Positions 10,511 to 21,595 of a DNA stretch of 64,000 nt are shown here, piece after piece. A program made the position numbers and the translations under genes. The notes beneath the pieces are model-generated. The model did not search any database, was not told where the DNA came from, and was given only the letters and a program-made list of their open reading frames with translations. Source of the DNA: Eleusine coracana subsp. coracana (lineage: Eukaryota > Streptophyta > Magnoliopsida > Poales > Poaceae); contig CM064425.1 of NCBI GenBank assembly GCA_032690845.1, positions 38,218,240 to 38,282,239 on the forward strand, given 5' to 3'. How positions within the stretch are numbered: the stretch's first letter is position 1; the number at the start of each line of letters is the position of its first letter.

Positions 10511-13500
10511 TCATCTACAAATGCATATATTACAAATGAGATGTAATGTAGAAAAAGTAAGATACATATAAACAAAAGAATCAATTCCAAGAGCAAAGAG
10601 CAACTCCCCCTCAAACAATGCCATAGGGATGGCAAATACCAAGTCCCCCCCCCCCCCCTGAAGAAAAGCAAACCTTGAAGCATCTAGGGGCTTGGTGAAA
10701 ATATCGGCCAATTGGTGTTTAGTGTCTATGTATTTGAGGTCAACATCTCCCTTCTCAACATTGTCTCTCAGGAAGTGGAATCTCATATTTATGTGTTTGA
10801 CCTTACCATGTTGGATTGGGTTTTTGGTTAACATATGGCACTGGAGTTATCACACATAAGTGGAACACACTTGAAGTTTAACCCAAAGTCTCTCATGGTG
10901 GAAACCATCCATAGGATTTGTGAACAGCAGCTAGATTGCTTACGAGAAGACCAACAAACCAGAGAAGTACCCAAATAATGATAAGTACCAGAAGTGCTCT
11001 TCCTATCAATTCTACACCCAGCAAAGTCCGCATCCGAATACCCAATGAGATCAAGAGATGAAGATGCAGAGTACCAAAGACCGAACTCAAGGGTGTATTT
11101 GAGATACCTGAAGATGCGCTTGACAGCCTTGCGGTGAGTCACCCTTGGGGAAGCCTAGAAGCGAGGACAAAGACACACAGCAAAGTGTATGTCGGGTCTT
11201 CTCGCTGTCAGGTACAAGAGGGAGCCAATCATGCTCCTGTACTCCCTTTGGTCCACCGCTTCATAGTCTTCGTCAGGGTCAAGTGTCGTTGTTGTGGACA
11301 TTGGTGTTGACAACAGCTTCGCATTGATCATGTCGAACTTCTTCAGGAGATCCTTCGTGTACTTGGCTTGATGTATGAAGGTGCCTTGCTTGCACTGCTT
11401 GATTTGAAGTCCAAAAAAGAAGGTGAGCTCGCCCATCATCGACATCTGAAATTCACTTTCCATGGCTTCCTGAAATCTGGACATAAGACCATGAGAGGAA
11501 CCTCCAAAGATGATATCATCCACGTAAATCTGAACCATTAGAAAGTCATTGTCATGCTTTAGAGTGAACAAGGTTTTGTCAACACACCCCATGACATACC
11601 CGCGCTCTAACAAGAAGGTCTTGAGCCTAGCATACCATGTCCTAGGTGCTTGCTTTAGCCCGTACAAAGCCTTTTGAAGCTTGTACACACTATTTGGGTA
11701 TTTGTGGCACTCAAAGCCAGGTGGTTGTCTCACATAAACCTCTTCCTCTATAAAACCATTTAGGAAAGCACTCTTGACATCCATTTGGTAGAGTCTAATG
11801 CCCTTAGAGGCAGCAAATGCAAGCAAGATTCTAATGGCTTCTATGCGTGCAACAGGAGCAAAGGTTTCCCCATAGTCTAAGCCCTCCACTTGACTGAAAC
11901 CCTGGGCAACAAGCCTAGCCTTATTTCTAACAACCTCACCATCTTCCCCATGCTTGTTTTTGAAAACCCACTTGGTTCCTATGACATTGACACCAACAGG
12001 AGGCTCTACTAGGGTCCACACTTTGTTTCTCTCAAAGTTTTCCAACTCTTCATGCATGGCATTAACCTAATGTTCATCAGATAGAGCATGTCTAACATCC
12101 TGAGGTTCAAAGGTGGCAACAAATAGAGAATTGGTAAAGCAGGCGAGATGTGCAAACCTTGATCTTGTTATCCTCTCACTAAGGTTACTGATCATTTGTT
12201 GAGGAGGATGCAGATCTTGAATGTGGCAAGGGGTCTCTCTCTCAGAGTGTACCTCCCCCTCAACCACGGCTGGAGCAGGCTCAACAGCAACTGATGTCAA
12301 TATAGAAGCTTCTGGACCCTCTGCTGGAGTGGTGGGAGTAGCAGGAACAAGCTCGAATGTGGGATGGAATGACTCATCATCATCATCATCCTAGCCCTGT
12401 AGGTCCTCTTCTACAAAGATACTCTCCTCCATCTCCCTGTTACCTGCAGTCTCAACCACATTACTTGCACAAGAGTTTGATTCATCAAAGGTTACATCGC
12501 AGGACTCTACGATGGTGTTAGTTTCCAAATTCAAAACTCTGTAAGAATGGCCATGAAGGGTGTAGCCAAGAAAGATGCCATCAGAAGATCTCGACTCAAA
12601 CTTATCAAGATTGCCACGCTTGAGAATGAAGCACTTGCAACCAAAGGCGCACAAATGAGAAACAGATGGCTTCCTCCCAAAGCGTAGCTCATAGGAAGTC
12701 ACATTAAGATTTGAGCGCAAGAAAACCTGATTGGAAACATAGCAAACAGTGCTAAGGGCCTCAGCCCAGAACCACCACGGAGTCCTATGCTCATCGAGCA
12801 TCGTCTGGGCCATTTCCACTATGGTTCTATTCTTTCTTTCGACCACACCATTCTGTTGAGGGACACGAGGTGCTGAAAACTGATGCTCAATACCATGCTC
12901 AAGACAAAAAGCATCAAAGGAGGAGTTCTTGAACTCGGTGCCATTATCACTGTGAATTGCTCGTAATGCACCAGGAAGTTCCTTGAACAACCTCAAAGCT
13001 AAGCTCTAAAATTGATAAAACACTTCATCCTTGCTCTCAAGAAAGTAAACTCAAGAGTAGCGAGAGTAGTCGTCAACAATCACAAGAACATACCACTTCC
13101 CACCTGCCGAACGAACCCGAGAAGGACCAACAATGTCCATATGAAGCAGCTCTCCAGAGCATTCAGTAATCACCAAATTGATTGGTGGATGAGAAGCGGC
13201 AATCATTTTCCCATGACAACAAGGAGCATAAACCAAATCCTTGTCAAATTTGAGCTTAGGCAATCCTCGAATCAAACCTAGGCCACTCAAGCGACAAAGC
13301 AAGTCAAAGCTCATGTGACCTAGTCTCCTATGCCATTTTCAGAGCTCAGAAGAAGATTGAGCAAACAAGCACTTGTGAGAACCAGGAGAACCAGCAAAAT
13401 CAGCCTGAAAAACTTTCCCAATGCTAGAAATCCCACAAAACAAAGAGTCATTCGAATCAAGAACACAAGAAGCATTTTTCTTAAAGCGCACTTCCAAACC

Positions 13501-13735
13501 AACATCAAGCAACTGAGGGATAGAGAGGAGATTGTACTTGAGATGCTCAACCAAACCAACATCCTTGAAAGTGAATTTTTCATTTACCTTTATCGCGTGT
13601 CTTGCCTTCACTCTCCCTTTCTTGTCATCTCCAAAGGTCACTTACTCCCGGTGCTTCAGAGGAGTGAGGCTGGAGAACCACTTTGCATCTTCGATCATGT
13701 GGCGCGAACACCCGGAGTCCATTAGCCACTTGTTC
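10511..13735 (-). pseudogene. Sirevirus-like pol remnant: protease, integrase, reverse transcriptase, RNase H
   Basis: In element order: a protease motif (MDSGCSRHM) at about 13735-13690; a stretch at 13641-13339 leading to the GAG-pre-integrase and integrase; the integrase core (HMDIVGPS at ~13160, then SDNGTEF, QQNGVVERKNRT) in 13314-12391; reverse transcriptase at 12057-11155 with [10 protein letters not shown] and YVDDIIF; and RNase H at 11142-10511 with GYSDADFAGC and DIFTKPLD. Frame changes and stops separate the segments. RNase H has lost about 15 codons around the usual ALSTAEAEY motif, between 'SSRKQSS' and 'CCSQILW'. Domain order (integrase before reverse transcriptase) is Copia-type. 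It cannot make a working polyprotein. Confidence 0.88.
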
Positions 13736-13857
13736 TCTAGGCCTCCACCTGCTGCCTATAAAGAACGAGAAGGAAAAGTCGATGGCTCAGTGCTGGGATT
13801 AGTCAAAAAGCATTTAGGAATCCAGCACTTCACCATACGACCGGTAGTAGTCATCAC

Positions 13858-14182
13858 AGTTCTTTGCACATTATCATTCGAACGCATGGGACGAGAACCA
13901 TGATGGGAAAAACGTGGCCTGTCAAAGCGTCTTGACTCAAACCTGGGGTTGTGAGGATAGAAATCATCTGTGTAAAAGCCAAATCCACGCAAGCGATGCT
14001 CACCACGATAGGGAAAACGTAGTTCTTTGCACATTATCATTCGAACGCATGGGACGAGAACCATGATGGGGAAAACGTGGGCTGTCAAAGCGTCTTGACT
14101 CAAACCTGGGGTGTGAGGATAGAAATCATCTGTGTAAAAGCCAAATCCACGCAAGCGATGCTCACCACGATAGGGAAAACGT
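13858..14182 (-). repeat. Tandem duplication of ~162 bp in the gag-pol junction
   Basis: Copies at 13858-14020 (163 bp) and 14021-14182 (162 bp) are nearly identical, both starting agttctttgcac and ending gggaaaacgt. The length is not a clean multiple of three in the first copy, so the duplication adds a frame change between gag and protease. Confidence 0.85.
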
Positions 14183-14380
14183 GGGGCACCAAAGCGCTGT
14201 TGCGCAAAGCCTCGGTTTTGTGAATCAAACTCATATGAGGACTAACCCTGTCCATGATTGGCACAAGAAAAAGAGCGAGGCTGAAAACCATCAAAATCAT
14301 CATGATGCACATTCTTAGTTAACTCAGCTTGCATCCTCTCAATTCTCTTACGCCTATAACAGTACTCATCCAAGTGACCC

Positions 14381-16411
14381 TTACGACCATAGAACATGCA
14401 GATGTAGACATCTCATGTTTAGGCTTAGCTTGCACAGTGGGTTTGGGTTTTGGCTTCTCAGCTTCTTTGGGTTGAAGGAAGGATTAGGGTTAAGTGGATA
14501 GTATGTGTCAGTGGGTTTGATGGATTGTTCCTCATCCTTGTAGCTCGAGCTAGGCACAAAAATACCCACATTTTCACTCTCTTTGTCACACCTCTCAAAT
14601 CCCAAGCCCAAGTTGTAGGTTGACCTACTAGCACTTTCTTTGACTCTTGCCAACTCACTCTCAATCTTCTCCTCACTCACTAGGGTTCTTTGGAGCCTAG
14701 AAACAAGATAGTCATTTTCTTGGACTAGGACTTTGTTTTCCTCCTTAGTGATTACAAGCTTGTCCTTAAGGGAAACACACACTTCACCTGGTGGTGGGAG
14801 AACTTTAGAGCGAGTCTCATTTAACAGCTTGGACTCGAGCTCTTTGACTCTGAGAGTTTGAGCTTCCAGCTCACTAGTGAGCTTGGGGCACTTCTGACAT
14901 GTACCCAACAGAGTTGGTCTAGCCTTGAATTCATCAAGCTCTTTAAGGGCACTCTCAAGCTGACTGGCAACTTGAGCATGCATACTTTCCCTCTGTGCAA
15001 GATCATTCATCACAACTTGACAAGACTCACACTCAGCAACAATGTCATCTCTAGCAAGCTTAGACCTAAGCGAAGTGATCTCATACTCAGCACTTTCCAA
15101 TTTAGACTTAAGCTCTCTATTCTCATAAACAGCGCTGCAAAGCTTATCATCTTGCATGAGTAGAACATCGCGCAGATAATCAAGTTCAGAAGAGAGCTCA
15201 TCAAGAGTGGGAGGTACCTCAATTGTGTTGGAGTCGGAGCCAGAGTTAGTGTCGTGGTCGTTCTTTGCCATGAAGCAATGCCCGGTGAAGTCGTCCTTCC
15301 TCTTGACTCGTGGCTTCTCAACCTCCTCCTCAGAGCTTGTAAGGCCATCGCTTGATGTGAGGTCGACATCGCTTAAGACGGCAACGCAGGCGCGTGCAAT
15401 GGCCTTGGCGAACTTCATGGAGTTCTTGCCTTTCTTGTACAAGCGGTTCTTCTTCTGCTTGAAGTCTTCAGTATTGTTGTCGTGGTACCCGGCCTTCTTC
15501 TTCTTCTTAGGACAGTCAGCAATGAAGTGTCCCGGGTCACCACACTCGAAGCAGGTTCTTGAACCACCTCCTCTTCTCTCCTTGTGGTTGTTGTAGAACT
15601 TGCTGAACTTCCTTGTGAGCAAGGACAGCTCCTCGTCAGGAATGCACTCCATCTGTTCATCGGAAGCTGCAACAAGAGAAGAAAAAGCAAACTCCAAAGA
15701 AGACTTCTCAAGTAAGGGGTTAGTTCCATAAGAGGCACCACTCTGACTACCCTTTTGAGAGCTAGAAAGCAAAGCCATGCTAGAAGCAGGATTAGCAAGA
15801 TTAGGACGAGACTTCCTAGACAGTTCATGAGATTTTAGCTTGCTATACAGCTGCTCACAATCCAGGGTATTGAAATTAGCAGTTTCTTCTAGTGCAGCAA
15901 TCTTAACCCCCCAAGCATTTTCATCAAGTGGATACAACAATTGCTTAGCTCTATCATTATCACTGTACACAATGTTACCACAAGCCTGCAAGTTACACAC
16001 AATGGCCTCAAACCTATGAAAAGTGTCATCTAGTGACTCACCAGGTTTTTGCGCAAAGGTTTGGTACTGTCTATTGTAAGAATCCTTACGTATAGACTTG
16101 ACTTGATTGGTACCCTCATGGTACGTGCAAAGCTTTGCCCAAATGGCATGTGCAGTATCAAGATGAGCAACACGGTCATCTTCATTCCTACCTTGAGCAG
16201 AAAGCAGGATATTGACAGCCTTGGAGTTGTTTTCATACCTGGTTAACTCACCTACTGACGCAGTGTTGAGTTCGTCCGATATGGCATAGTCCTGCTCCAC
16301 GATCTCCCAAATTGCATGTCCTTGGCTTAAGAGATAAGCCTTGGTCCGTGACTTCCAGTAAAGAAAGTCCTCTCCATCGAACATCCAAAGCTTGACTGCA
16401 CGCTTCTCCAT
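14381..16411 (-). pseudogene. Sirevirus-like Gag with CCHC knuckle and coiled coil, frameshifted near its end
   Basis: This is a 676-codon open frame of the nucleocapsid protein. Residues ~1-200 match Copia Gag (FDGEDFLYWKSRTKAYLL near the start, then a retrotransposon Gag core). A CCHC zinc knuckle, CFECGDPGHFIADC, sits at ~287-300. Residues ~400-600 are heptad-rich and predicted coiled coil. In SIRE-type Gag this region is known to bind the dynein light chain LC8. The frame ends at 14381 in residues that, in another frame, resemble a second knuckle (GRKGHLDEYC), so the stop looks like a single-base indel. The Met at 16411 lies 50 bp downstream of the primer site. This is the best preserved part of the element. 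Confidence 0.85.
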
Positions 16412-16460
16412 GTCACCTTCGGATCACAAAGCCGGTTAAGGTCAACTAGTGATCAAACCT

Positions 16461-16472
16461 GCTCTGATACCA
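16461..16472 (-). other. Primer-binding site (tRNA-Met type) of the Sirevirus-like element
   Basis: The plus strand reads gctctgatacca, so the minus strand carries TGGTATCAGAGC, the common initiator-tRNA-Met primer site. It is two bases inside the 5' LTR end. Confidence 0.92.
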
Positions 16473-16707
16473 ATTGAAGGACCGAGAAGGAGACCAGAGG
16501 GGGGGTGAATAGGAGCCAATTAAAATTCTCCAAGAGAACTTAGCCTATGTTCCGATTATCACCCGAGCCAACTTCTAAACCGATCACCAAGGCTACACAC
16601 ACCAACTTGTGATATGCTAACCCTAGGAATGATCAACTATAGCAGCAGAACATAGAGGAAACAAAAGAGACTTCAAAACCCTCAAGATATTACGAAACTG
16701 GACTACC

Positions 16708-16911
16708 ATCGGTAGTGCCGATCAAAGCTATCGGCAGTGCCGATTGGCACCATCGGCAGTGCCGGTAAGACCCATCAGCAGTGTTGTTGAGGGAATCTTA
16801 AAAGCAGCAGACAAAATGCATCGGCAGTGCCGGTTTGGCCATTGGCAGTGCTGGTGCGGGGTTCGGATGACCCACCGACAGTGCCGGTCCCGGTCATCGG
16901 TAGTGCCGATC
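16708..16911. repeat. Palindrome array in the 5' LTR with 22-bp periodicity
   Basis: Motifs near ATCGGCAGTGCCGAT are centred at 16715, 16737, 16759 and 16781, four in a row at exactly 22 bp. Further pairs are at 16827/16848 (21 bp) and 16881/16903 (22 bp). The array is about 650 bp from the TATA-like box at 17545. Confidence 0.78.
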
Positions 16912-17544
16912 GACCCCGATAGAACAGGAAAAGGTTTCGGAGTTAGGCAAAAATTTGGTCAAAAACTAATCAAACAAACTCCAAATGATGCGATTTTTGG
17001 ACCAATGAATCCTCAGCACATCACAATCCTAATCCTAGAAGATCAAAATAATTGGCTCAAGGAATCATCACGAATTTCAGATCTTGTGCCAAGAACAACA
17101 AAAAGAATAAACTTGAGAAATTCTTCAAATCGAAGGTGCTCGAGCTATTGATTCCGTCAAGGATCCATATAGGATTGTTCTAGCTCATCATAGCAACAAG
17201 TTTCCCAAGAAATCCGACCCAAAAACTCAACCAAAAAGGAGACCAAAAATTCCCACGAAAATAGCTCCAAAAATAGAGAAAAAGAGAAATTCGGGATTTA
17301 GGGAGAGAGGAAGATCTTGACCACGAAAATGAACCTCATATCATTGATTCAAGAATTCAAGATACATGATTACATGGCTAGGAAGCCACCTACATCCTTC
17401 CACTATTTGAGAAGGGTAAGAGATGTCTGCCACACACCCACTACTCTCCTCTTTATAGATAAAGCACTCTCCTAGCACATGAGAAGAAAAACCCTAGCAA
17501 GGCTAATGGAAAGAGAGGCACATCTCCCACCAGCCACACCTCTC

Positions 17545-17554
17545 CTTATATAGG
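17545..17554 (-). promoter_or_regulatory. TATA-like box of the 5' LTR
   Basis: The minus strand reads CCTATATAAG, in a GC-rich surrounding conserved in the other LTR (near 7508-7518). It is a plausible core promoter for element RNA. No start site can be read from sequence. Confidence 0.5.
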
Positions 17555-18446
17555 CCTAGGGGTTGTCCTAAAGATCATTCTACCCTTGACCTACATAACA
17601 CTGCCACCTACCACCAAGGGCAAACTTGTCCATCTCTCTCCTCGTCACCCGAACGCCCTCGGACCCTTCACGACTTTGCTTCGCCTCGAAGCAAGCTCTG
17701 TGATGGTGCCACGTGCACCACCAACCACCGCCACTGGTTTTGAGGCCCAAACCGGAAAACCGCCTTGCACGCTTCTCAAATCACGACTTCTCGATGTTGA
17801 TGTGTGTCACCTTGTCCCGCGATCCTGACCACTGGCATGTCTCTCCCGGTCCCTGTCCATCGGGCCCCCTTGTCACTTGCACCGGCATCCCGCTCGCCTT
17901 GACTTGGTCAACACGCCGTCTTCATCACCACCACGGTTTTGAGACTCAAGCGCGAAACTGTCTGTGCTTCTTGCCTCTCCGCATGTACGGTATAGATCAC
18001 CCTTGACTTCACCTGGCCTCCTGATCGTCTAGCCCCGATCCTCTCGCCGTTGACCGTCAAGTTGACTCCAGTGACCTACACATCATGAGACAAGCAAACA
18101 TATTTTCCATCTCTTGCAAACTCTCCAACATCCTCACCAACTCCGGTTAGTCAAAACCATGACATGCACAAACTCATGCAATCCCTAGATTCCCGCATTT
18201 CAACTCAGACACAAATTCCGCCAAAGTCAATTACTCATCACATATTGCAAACTATGGCACATATCCACATGGTTTCTCAAAGTGAATGATGTATAATTGT
18301 TGGTTGGTGAAAGTTACAAAAGCCCAACTGTTGTTGTGTCTTCATCATCAATCACCCTATATTTCCTTCAATCATCACATCCAATCTTCAAATTCTGCAG
18401 GAAAAACCATTGGAGAGATCGAAGAGATACCTAATAATATGAAGTT

Positions 18447-18481
18447 GTGCCAATCGGCATGATGAAGGTGCCGATCGGCGT
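18447..18481. repeat. Paired 14-bp palindromes, 21-bp spacing
   Basis: GTGCCAATCGGCAT starts at 18447 and GTGCCGATCGGCGT at 18468. Confidence 0.65.
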
Positions 18482-19311
18482 CTCCCCAACTCCATTATCC
18501 TGCTGTATAAGTGAGGCCTCTCGTCCAAAGATCTCTAATTCTTTTGCTCCTCTTTGGATTGTTCTAAAGAAATCTGCTTTCTCTTCTTTCATGTACCGAT
18601 GATTTGTTGATGCTTCTAAGCCGCTACCAGGGAGAATTAGAGGCTGAGATCTGTTCCATTGCATCGGGTATCAAATTATATTTCCAACAAGTACTCATGC
18701 ATCCTCATTGGACTCCGTATGAGAGAGATATGGCCTTTTTACTGAAGGTATGTCAGTCTGTCTCGCGATGAATCCGAATTGAATTCAAATTTTTCAAATA
18801 TTCAAACTCCGTGTTTGGAACAACTTGAATACGTGTATATTATCAAAAAGAAGTCTTCTAAATGTTTGGAAACTCATAAATCACGTGCATATGATCCTCC
18901 AATTCCATATTTGCATCAAACTTCCAATTGGTTGCAATCCTCGCGAGATACTCAAACAGCTTGTGCAGCATCGCATGTTTTGGCCATAAATCCTTATAGA
19001 AAGCTCCAACTAAGGTGAGGTTTGAACTATTGGAAACTAGACTTGATGATATTTCATAATATTAACTTTATAGGCCTTGAAATCCTCTTTACAAACACGC
19101 ACATCTTCTTGAAGTCAGCGGATAAAACATCAACTTTTGATTAAGTACGTATTCACCATGTCTTCAATATTTTCTTTTGAAATCTTTACTCTTCATGGAA
19201 AATACCCCTCAATCTTCTCTCCCAACATCTTGTGCTGTGAACAAGATAAAATCCTTGCAAAGCATTAGTTAAAAAAAATATTGACACACGAGCGTACCTT
19301 GGAGCGGGGTG

Positions 19312-19346
19312 GTGCTGATCGGCATGGGTGTTGCGCCGATCGGCAC
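19312..19346. repeat. Paired 14-bp palindromes, 21-bp spacing
   Basis: GTGCTGATCGGCAT starts at 19312 and the partner at 19333 (GCGCCGATCGGCAC). Confidence 0.65.
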
Positions 19347-19443
19347 TAATGAGTCTTGAGTGAAGAGAGACTCGATAGAATATGATGGGTCACTAACAGA
19401 GTTATCACCTACTGCTAAAGAGAAAGAGAGTCGACAGGGTGTA

Positions 19444-19478
19444 GTGCCAATCAGCATCACCATCGTGGCGGTCGGCAC
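19444..19478. repeat. Paired 14-bp palindromes, 21-bp spacing
   Basis: GTGCCAATCAGCAT starts at 19444 and GTGGCGGTCGGCAC at 19465. The pair is 132 bp from the preceding one. Confidence 0.62.
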
Positions 19479-19886
19479 CAGCAGCAATGACGCCTTGGAT
19501 GGTTGTGCCTAGCTTTGTACCTATTTTTAACGGACACACAAACAAGAAAAACAGGGTATGTGCAATACAAAAGATATAGGATTAGCCTGATAAACTAGAT
19601 AGATCGCCCTAGGTTTGAATTGCTGATCCCCGGTAATGGAGCCAGAAAAGCTTGTTGATCATAGTTACGCACCCACTTATATACCGTAGGTGTATGATGT
19701 ACATTATAGCTTTTCCCTCAGAGTATTCCAAGATTTATATCAAATGCACAAGTATCAGCAAGAGAACCATGGTTAGGGTCTTCTACTTCGTCTAAAGAAT
19801 CAATCCTAGTACATATTGCACATACAAGAGCATGAATGGTGAAGGCTTTAATGATGAGAGCTTTATATTGCTAAGCTAGGGGGTTT

Positions 19887-19920
19887 GTGTCGATCGGCGC
19901 ACAGATGTACCGATCGACAC
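19887..19920. repeat. Paired 14-bp palindromes, 20-bp spacing
   Basis: GTGTCGATCGGCGC starts at 19887 and GTACCGATCGACAC at 19907. This is the only pair with 20 rather than 21 bp. Confidence 0.62.
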
Positions 19921-20010
19921 GAAGGCTTTGTTGGGTTTAGAAGCATACACATACACCAAAGAGAAACACTTGGATTCAGCTTATGTGCACCTAGCAGACG
20001 AAGAAAGGAT

Positions 20011-20045
20011 GTGTCGGTTGGCACAACTAGTGTGTCGATCGGCAC
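20011..20045. repeat. Paired 14-bp palindromes, 21-bp spacing
   Basis: GTGTCGGTTGGCAC starts at 20011 and GTGTCGATCGGCAC at 20032. The pair is 124 bp from the preceding one. Confidence 0.65.
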
Positions 20046-20550
20046 CGAAGCAGTAGCAATTTGACATCTATGATCCTAGCTTACTTGGCACTTTAAACAA
20101 TTGGTGAATATCAAAGATGAGTAAAGAGAATGATGCCTTGTTTGGCGCTTTGAAGGTTCCCTTCACCCTGGCCTTAGCAGGAGCTAATCATTCCCCCACG
20201 CTTAGGTGATTTCCGCTCACTCTGGCTTTAGCGGGAGCTAATCGTACACCACGCCTTGGTCTCTACCTCTTACTCTAATAAATCTTAAACATGCAACCTA
20301 CTAGCTCTGTCACAATTAATCATTCATATCTAGAGGCTAAAGTAATTACGGCTCATACAAGATCTGAATAGCTAACCTAATCACCATGATTAAGAAAGCA
20401 ATCTAAATACTTAGCCTAGAACTAAGAAATTGGAATAAGCATTTGTAAAACCATGCAATTCAGATGAACACAATCGCAGCCAATGATAGAATCAAGACAG
20501 ACACAAAGATAGATATATGTATAATACATTTATTCACACCGTCGGAGGTT

Positions 20551-20585
20551 ATGTCGGTCGACACGGAGACTTTTTCGATCAGCAC
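20551..20585. repeat. Paired 14-bp palindromes, 21-bp spacing
   Basis: ATGTCGGTCGACAC starts at 20551. The partner at 20572 is degenerate in its left half (TTTTCGATCAGCAC). Confidence 0.55.
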
Positions 20586-21595
20586 CGCCTTGTTGCAACA
20601 TTGACGGCTCCTGAGAAACATTGCTCTAGTTCTCCTAAGCTCTGGCGTAGCTCAACCACGCAGGGCAGCTGCCCGACTAGACTACATTCTCAATTTGGTT
20701 GCTCTTCAACTCCAGCGGCCTCCTGGTGATGTGCAGAGGCTTCTAGGGTTTGCTTGGGGTGAATACACGTCCACGCACGACCTCCCACGTCCGGGTGTTT
20801 ATATAGGATCTGGACACATCCTCCTTTGCTTGGCCACGAAGTTAGCCCTTAGAGATTGAATACAAGTCGGTTTCATACCTTCCATATCAAGCACTGACTT
20901 ACAAAACTCATAACTCTCTCGTCAAAGTCCAAATAAGGCAAGTTTGGACTCTATCGTGTAGCTCTCACAAAGTTGTACGGCTTTGGTATTCATTTGAAGT
21001 CTAGATTCGACCGTTTTGATTTCCAAATATGCGATGCAAGAATATCTATTCTGATTCAAATACTTCTGCATAGGTCTCCTTGCGGAGCCCATAACTCCCA
21101 GCTCCATAGTCCAAATAATATAGTACACATATGTTTCGGAAAGCTCTCAGCGAGATCTACAATTTTTGTGTTTTAACTTTTACCATTAAAGCAAGTCTTG
21201 AACTCCAAAACTACATCGCAATGTAGTAATATTTCTAGGGTGCGTAAATTGAACTTTCATTCTAGGTAAACCTTTTAGAAATTCTTAGGCACTGGGCCAC
21301 GACCTTGAGCTTGCATGTTGAGCTCCATGGACGTCTAGAGGTGTCTTGTATGCGTTATCGGCTTGTGAAAAGCCCTTCTTGCATGGCGAGTCAGGCTTCA
21401 CATCGGAACTTCTCATATTTGAACCTTTTTTAGTGTCTTTTCATCTAATTCTGCAATATAACACTCAAACGACACTACCTGTGAAATTCATCAATATTGG
21501 AGGTGATAACACATGCTTTTGAGGAGAATATGATGAGAAAGTAGCTTCTTTTGGCATATAAAATATGTAGCTAAGAAGCGCCAATACTTCTCCAA

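Larger units (their letters stand above)
6422..18279 (-). mobile_element. Sirevirus-like Ty1/Copia retrotransposon, minus strand, decayed
   Basis: The LTRs are at 16475-18279 (5') and 6422-9235 (3', enlarged by an insertion), with TG...CA ends. In element order: 5' LTR, tRNA-Met-type primer site (16461-16472), gag (16411-14381), a pol region broken by stops and frameshifts (13735-10511), about 1.2 kb of non-coding DNA with several purine tracts, a polypurine tract at 9236-9248, and the 3' LTR. Sirevirus traits are long LTRs with palindrome clusters upstream of the TATA box, a gag with CCHC knuckle and long coiled coil, and multiple purine tracts. The 5-bp flanks do not match (actat before 6422, aagtg after 18279), so no target duplication remains. 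Confidence 0.85.
16475..18279 (-). repeat. 5' LTR of the Sirevirus-like element
   Basis: This 1805-bp LTR runs from tgaaggaccgag next to the primer site to catggtttctca at 18279. It is the uninterrupted version of the lower LTR and shows that the 8283-9235 block there is secondary. The following bases (aagtg) do not match the 5 bp outside the other LTR. Confidence 0.85.
18280..21595 (-). mobile_element. Decayed non-coding retroelement DNA with palindrome pairs and an Athila/Tat-like primer site
   Basis: There is no credible coding sequence. Six palindrome pairs lie between 18447 and 20585. At 19626-19645 the minus strand reads CTGGCTCCATTACCGGGGAT, close to the tRNA-Asp-type primer site used by Athila/Tat Gypsy elements, with CpG-type changes. 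A TG-initiated LTR in minus orientation could start near 19655, and a TATA-like box (CTATATAAAC, minus) lies at about 20797-20806. A short duplicated block around 20160-20260 (ttagc(a/g)ggagctaatc) is also present. I could not find a second LTR, so the element's extent is unknown. Confidence 0.4.

Noticed and set aside
10645..10658. Poly-C tract as a regulatory element
   Set aside because: It is probably an expanded purine tract of the Sirevirus on the other strand; no other evidence of function.
16461..16472. tRNA gene suggested by the tRNA-like string
   Set aside because: It is only a 12-bp primer-binding site; no tRNA body is present. The same holds for 41493-41504, 45997-46009 and 59791-59800.
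16715..16781. CRISPR-like array with 22-bp spacing
   Set aside because: The units are short palindromes in a plant LTR without unique spacers of conserved length, and there are no cas genes.
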